Source: Sediminicola sp. YIK13 (GTDB lineage: Bacteria > Bacteroidota > Bacteroidia > Flavobacteriales > Flavobacteriaceae). From it: 64,000 nt of DNA. The notes beneath the pieces are model-generated. The model was not told where the DNA came from. It did no database searches and saw only the letters and a list, made by a program, of their open reading frames with translations. A program made the translations under genes and the position numbers. Below are positions 61,466 through 64,000 of the stretch, in pieces (position 1 is the first letter of the stretch; the number at the start of each line of letters is the position of its first letter). The stretch covers positions 1 to 64,000 of the forward strand of contig NZ_CP010535.1 of assembly GCF_001430825.1 (NCBI RefSeq). The letters are read 5' to 3'.

Positions 61466-61606
61466 GGCTAACGTTTAGGCTATGATTCCGTTGTTGAGAT
61501 TTGATGTCAATCAAATCGAGCCTGGAATCATGCCGGTCTAATGTACGAAAAGTTTTGAATTGTAGTAAATAAGCTAAATAATGGATTATAGCCCTTGTTA
61601 GCTGTA
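61466..61606 (-). repeat. attC1, type A attC-like site, closest to the recombinase
   Basis: Left end AGGCTAACGTTTAGGCTATG; the crossover is 61471/61472. Complete type A core. The right end GTTAGCTGTA (61597-61606) is the exact complement of its cassette start TACAGCTAA seen next to the recombinase (62319-62327). This gives the boundary of the newest cassette. Confidence 0.92.
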
Positions 61607-61608
61607 GT

Positions 61609-62316
61609 TTATTTTATTATTTCGGTTATCCAGTATATTCCCGCTTTTGAATAATCAGGGATTTTTGTTTTGTACACCCTAAACATTGGATTTAAATTAC
61701 CATTGTTTAATTCAGCTATTACATTCACCATTTCATTATGAAGAAGGTCTTTGTCGGCAAATACAAAAATTTTCAAGTCATCATAAAATTCGGGTGGCTG
61801 ATTGTCTCTAAACTTTTCAAAATCCGATTTAATATTAGCGATTCCTTTTGAAAAGTCAGTCGATACATTTAAAGGGCTTTTTTTCTTACATAGGTATATA
61901 TTGAACCCCTTTTGCCATGAAGTCCTGGATAAGGTTGAATCATTTTTTGTTGGTAAGTGAATTCCTTGAGTATTTTGGAAATAGTCAATAAAACTATCGG
62001 CTTTTTTAAACATTATATTCCAGTCTTGGTCTCCCTTCTTTTGAAGAGTAAATGACTTCTTATCCTCGGAAATTCTCAGATCGAGTTTGTTATTTTGATC
62101 AGGGTCATTAATAATAATTTGGTTTCCAGAAATAGACCAAATTGCTTTTTCTGAATAAAGACTAGAATTTGAAATAAGACTATCCTTTCTAAATTCGAAG
62201 GACATAAAACTGTTTCGCTCAATTCTATACCACTTCCCTAACAAATCATCCTTTTGGATATCATCTGTACAGGAAAGAAGAATTAATAAGATTATGTATA
62301 GAAATATATTCTTCAA
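61609..62316 (-). CDS. Lipoprotein, possibly lipocalin-like with ExbD-like C-terminus (first cassette)
   Basis: 235 residues. Signal FLYIILLILLSCTDD. DDLLGKWYRIERNSFMSFEF is a lipocalin-type strand opening. The C-terminal LKIFVFADKDLLHNEMVNVIAELN resembles the ExbD periplasmic domain, but weakly. As the cassette nearest the recombinase it should be the most recently inserted one and the best expressed if a promoter lies upstream. Confidence 0.75.
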   Translation of the reverse strand: MKNIFLYIILLILLSCTDDIQKDDLLGKWYRIERNSFMSFEFRKDSLISNSSLYSEKAIWSISGNQIIINDPDQNNKLDLRISEDKKSFTLQKKGDQDWNIMFKKADSFIDYFQNTQGIHLPTKNDSTLSRTSWQKGFNIYLCKKKSPLNVSTDFSKGIANIKSDFEKFRDNQPPEFYDDLKIFVFADKDLLHNEMVNVIAELNNGNLNPMFRVYKTKIPDYSKAGIYWITEIIK

Positions 62317-62320
62317 ATTA

Positions 62321-62357
62321 CAGCTAACGTTTGGGTAAAGTGAGGTTATCCACTTTA
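62321..62357 (-). other. attI-like site beside the recombinase gene
   Basis: In gene orientation AAACG^TTAGCTGTA is a half-site with crossover 62327/62328, identical in form to the attC crossovers. Next to it lies a perfect 7-bp stem TAAAGTG...CACTTTA with an 8-base loop (62336-62357). The site is just 14 bases past the recombinase stop codon. By position and form it is the insertion point of the array. Confidence 0.75.
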
Positions 62358-62370
62358 TGTTTATTTTGTC

Positions 62371-63489
62371 CTAAGGTAGTAAATCCTCGATATCTTTGAA
62401 AGAATTTGTGGCTACATAGGTATATATTTCTGTGGTCTTGGTAGAACCGTGTCCCAACAACAACTGAATATAACGCAGGTCAGTGCCATTTTCCAAGAGG
62501 TGGGTGGCAAAACTATGCCTTAGCATATGTGGGGTCACTTTTCTTTGGATTCCTGCTCTGGACGCAGCCTGGTACACTACTTGTAAAATACTGGAACCGC
62601 TATAGGGCCTGCCATTGGGGCCTTCAAACAAATAATGCAGCGGCTTGGTATAGGAATAATAGGATCTCAGGTCCCCGAGCACACTTTTGCTCAATACCGT
62701 ATATCTGTCCTTGTTCCCTTTGCCCTGGGTCACCTTTATCATCATGCGGTCACTGTCTATATCCTTTATCTTAAGGTTCAGGACTTCTCCCCTTCGCAGA
62801 CCAGAGGCGTATAGAAGGCCCAAAATGGCCCTGTGTTTCATGTTTTTGGTAGTTTTTATCATGTCCGCCACTTCTTGTTTTGATAGGACCGAAGGCAGTT
62901 TTCTTTTTTTACGAGGCCGTTCAATACTATAGAATCTATTGGGCAGCCCCAGGACAATTTCGTAGTAGAATTTAATGCTATTGATGGCCTGGTTGACATA
63001 GGAATGGGATTTGCCTTCCCTGACCAGGGAGTGAAGGTAGGAGCGTATGTCCCCTTCGTGCAATTGTTGGGGATCCGTTCCTGCATGGGCCTTGAGGAAC
63101 TGTTCAAAACAGGAAATATAGGTGCATATAGTGTTTTCTGCGTACATTTTCAGTTCCAGTTTCTGTAAATATTCAGGCGGACAAATAGTTTGTATCCTTA
63201 TTCTGTCTATTTGGTGGGATGTCGCTTTTTGTTCCTGTTTCCCCGTAGGTAGTTTCTCGAAAAAATGGGCACAGTTCAACCAGGCCACCCCTCTAAAGGT
63301 TTTAAAGATCTGGCCGAGGTGGTCCTTGGTATGGGGGATGTGGAACAGTTGGTATTCATTGCTGAAAGAAATGTCCGGTAAGCTCTGGGCCATGGCATTC
63401 AATACCTTGTCCGAGTAGAACTGAAGTCCAATCCGGCGCTGTTCACCAATGACAAGATGTTTTAAGGTGATGTTTTTTAATCGGTCCAT
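62371..63489 (-). CDS. Xer-like tyrosine recombinase (candidate cassette integrase)
   Basis: 372 residues. An N-terminal domain of about 95 residues typical of Bacteroidota integrases precedes a SAM-like core-binding domain (about 105-190) and the catalytic domain. The active site is complete: R232 (SGLRRGE), K257 (GKGNKDR), H321 and R324 (TPHMLRHSF), H347 (LLGHGST) and Y356 (EIYTYV). Only about 56 residues lie between the Lys and HxxR boxes, as in XerC/XerD. IntI proteins, as I recall IntI1, have close to 100, so the IntI-specific insertion appears to be absent. It is transcribed in the same direction as the cassettes. Confidence 0.93.
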   Translation of the reverse strand: MDRLKNITLKHLVIGEQRRIGLQFYSDKVLNAMAQSLPDISFSNEYQLFHIPHTKDHLGQIFKTFRGVAWLNCAHFFEKLPTGKQEQKATSHQIDRIRIQTICPPEYLQKLELKMYAENTICTYISCFEQFLKAHAGTDPQQLHEGDIRSYLHSLVREGKSHSYVNQAINSIKFYYEIVLGLPNRFYSIERPRKKRKLPSVLSKQEVADMIKTTKNMKHRAILGLLYASGLRRGEVLNLKIKDIDSDRMMIKVTQGKGNKDRYTVLSKSVLGDLRSYYSYTKPLHYLFEGPNGRPYSGSSILQVVYQAASRAGIQRKVTPHMLRHSFATHLLENGTDLRYIQLLLGHGSTKTTEIYTYVATNSFKDIEDLLP

Positions 63490-63544
63490 TAATGATCTTT
63501 TATGAAAAAGTAGCTGATATAGAAGTTGTTACGGTATATTATGC

Positions 63545-63566
63545 GTATATTATTCGAATAATATAC
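63545..63566. promoter_or_regulatory. Perfect 22-bp palindrome in the divergent promoter region
   Basis: GTATATTATTC followed immediately by its exact reverse complement. It lies between the recombinase start (63489) and the divergent gene's ATG (63572), ending 6 bases before the latter. A direct repeat of GTATATTAT precedes it (63534-63542). It is a strong candidate operator or recombinase binding site. Confidence 0.7.
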
Positions 63567-63571
63567 TGGTA

Positions 63572-63973
63572 ATGGAAAATGTCAGGAGGTGTAAAAGTTG
63601 CCAAAAGGAATTGACCGGAAGGAAGGATAAGCGCTATTGCGATGTCTATTGCAAAAGTGCCCACCAATACCAAGTCACCAAAACTACAGGGGGTACGTTG
63701 TTCAGGCAAATCGATAGCCAATTGAAAAAGAACAGGTCCATCCTAAAAGGCTACAACAAATCCGGGATGGCCAAAGTACGGTCCGAAGTGTTGTTGAAGG
63801 AAGGGTTCGATCCCAATTTTTTTACCCATTACTGGAAAAATAAAAAGGGGGATGTGTATCTATTTGTGTATGAATACGGATTTTTAAAAAGAAACGATAG
63901 GGGAAGGGATAAATATGTCCTGGTACTTTTGCAGGAATATATGAAACCCCCAAAAGCCAAAGCAACTTCCTGA
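63572..63973 (+). CDS. Zinc-ribbon protein divergent from the recombinase
   Basis: 133 residues, with an N-terminal CxxC...CxxxC motif (CKSCQKELTGRKDKRYCDVYC, about 8-28) that should bind zinc. A basic, mixed alpha/beta C-terminal part follows (FFTHYWKNKKGDVYLFVYEY). Small zinc-ribbon genes of this type are common next to recombinases in Bacteroidota. By position it could regulate the recombinase through the palindrome between them. Confidence 0.7.
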   Translation: MENVRRCKSCQKELTGRKDKRYCDVYCKSAHQYQVTKTTGGTLFRQIDSQLKKNRSILKGYNKSGMAKVRSEVLLKEGFDPNFFTHYWKNKKGDVYLFVYEYGFLKRNDRGRDKYVLVLLQEYMKPPKAKATS

Positions 63974-64000
63974 AAAATAAAAAGGATGTGTCAGTTGATA

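Noticed and set aside
1684-62327. The repeats as a CRISPR array
   Set aside because: The repeats are 40-215 bp, divergent, paired internally and separated by genes of very different length. No short direct repeats with uniform spacers, and no cas genes.
1684-62327. Repeats as insertion-sequence ends or MITEs
   Set aside because: No transposase gene is present anywhere in the window. The ends agree within each cassette rather than forming target duplications.
63572-63973. The zinc-ribbon gene as a recombination directionality factor
   Set aside because: Such factors are usually small winged-helix proteins. Only the zinc-binding motif and the divergent position support any link to the recombinase.
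1-64000. tRNA or rRNA genes
   Set aside because: I saw no cloverleaf with conserved T-loop (GTTCGAATC-type) context and no ribosomal RNA sequence.

Overview
The window looks like a member of the Flavobacteriaceae (Bacteroidota), probably marine. It is AT-rich, Shine-Dalgarno sites are absent, and the gene families are typical of that group: DUF6090 proteins, S41 peptidases, PD40 propeller lipoproteins and MltF.

The dominant structure is an integron-like gene-cassette array running from the left edge to about 62.3 kb. Nearly every gene is on the minus strand. Most are followed by an imperfect inverted-repeat site, usually 130-140 bp and in a few cases 40-90 or 180-215 bp. In gene orientation each site begins NNNNAAC and ends CG^TTNNNN. 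I number these attC1 (next to the recombinase) to attC52 (left end). Decisively, in most units the first 6-9 bases of a cassette (TTNNNN...) are complementary to the last bases before that same cassette's own site (...NNNNAAC). This is the signature of cassettes that move as circles.

At the right end (62.37-63.49 kb) lies a tyrosine recombinase with a complete R-K-H-R-H-Y active site. It is Xer-like and appears to lack the insertion that defines integron integrases (IntI). It is co-oriented with the cassettes, and an attI-like half-site sits just past its stop codon. A divergent zinc-ribbon gene and a perfect 22-bp palindrome lie upstream of it. A Xer-type recombinase beside a large attC-like array is the main candidate for an undescribed system.

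The cargo is mostly cell-envelope or secreted: lipoproteins, small membrane proteins, peptidases (S9, S41, P1/DmpA, M23, HExxH types, retropepsin-like), alpha/beta hydrolases, amidohydrolases, SnoaL-like, cupin and SUKH proteins. Thirteen DUF6090 genes share a constant head (amphipathic start plus one membrane helix) with divergent tails. A few cassettes carry cytoplasmic functions: an ECF sigma factor, a methyltransferase, a phytanoyl-CoA dioxygenase-like protein and a CDGSH protein. I recognise no toxin-antitoxin module. Two cassettes carry no gene but share a conserved long hairpin. One GC-rich S9 peptidase cassette with a different attC looks foreign. Two cassettes carry their gene inverted.

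Region by region: 0-6.2 kb has frameshifted genes and a partial tandem duplication, where homopolymer indels make consensus errors a serious alternative to decay. 6.2-15.2 kb is ordinary cassettes. 15.2-17.9 kb (MltF, CDGSH) lacks clear sites between genes and may be chromosomal. 17.9-62.3 kb is the main array. 62.3-64 kb is the recombinase platform.
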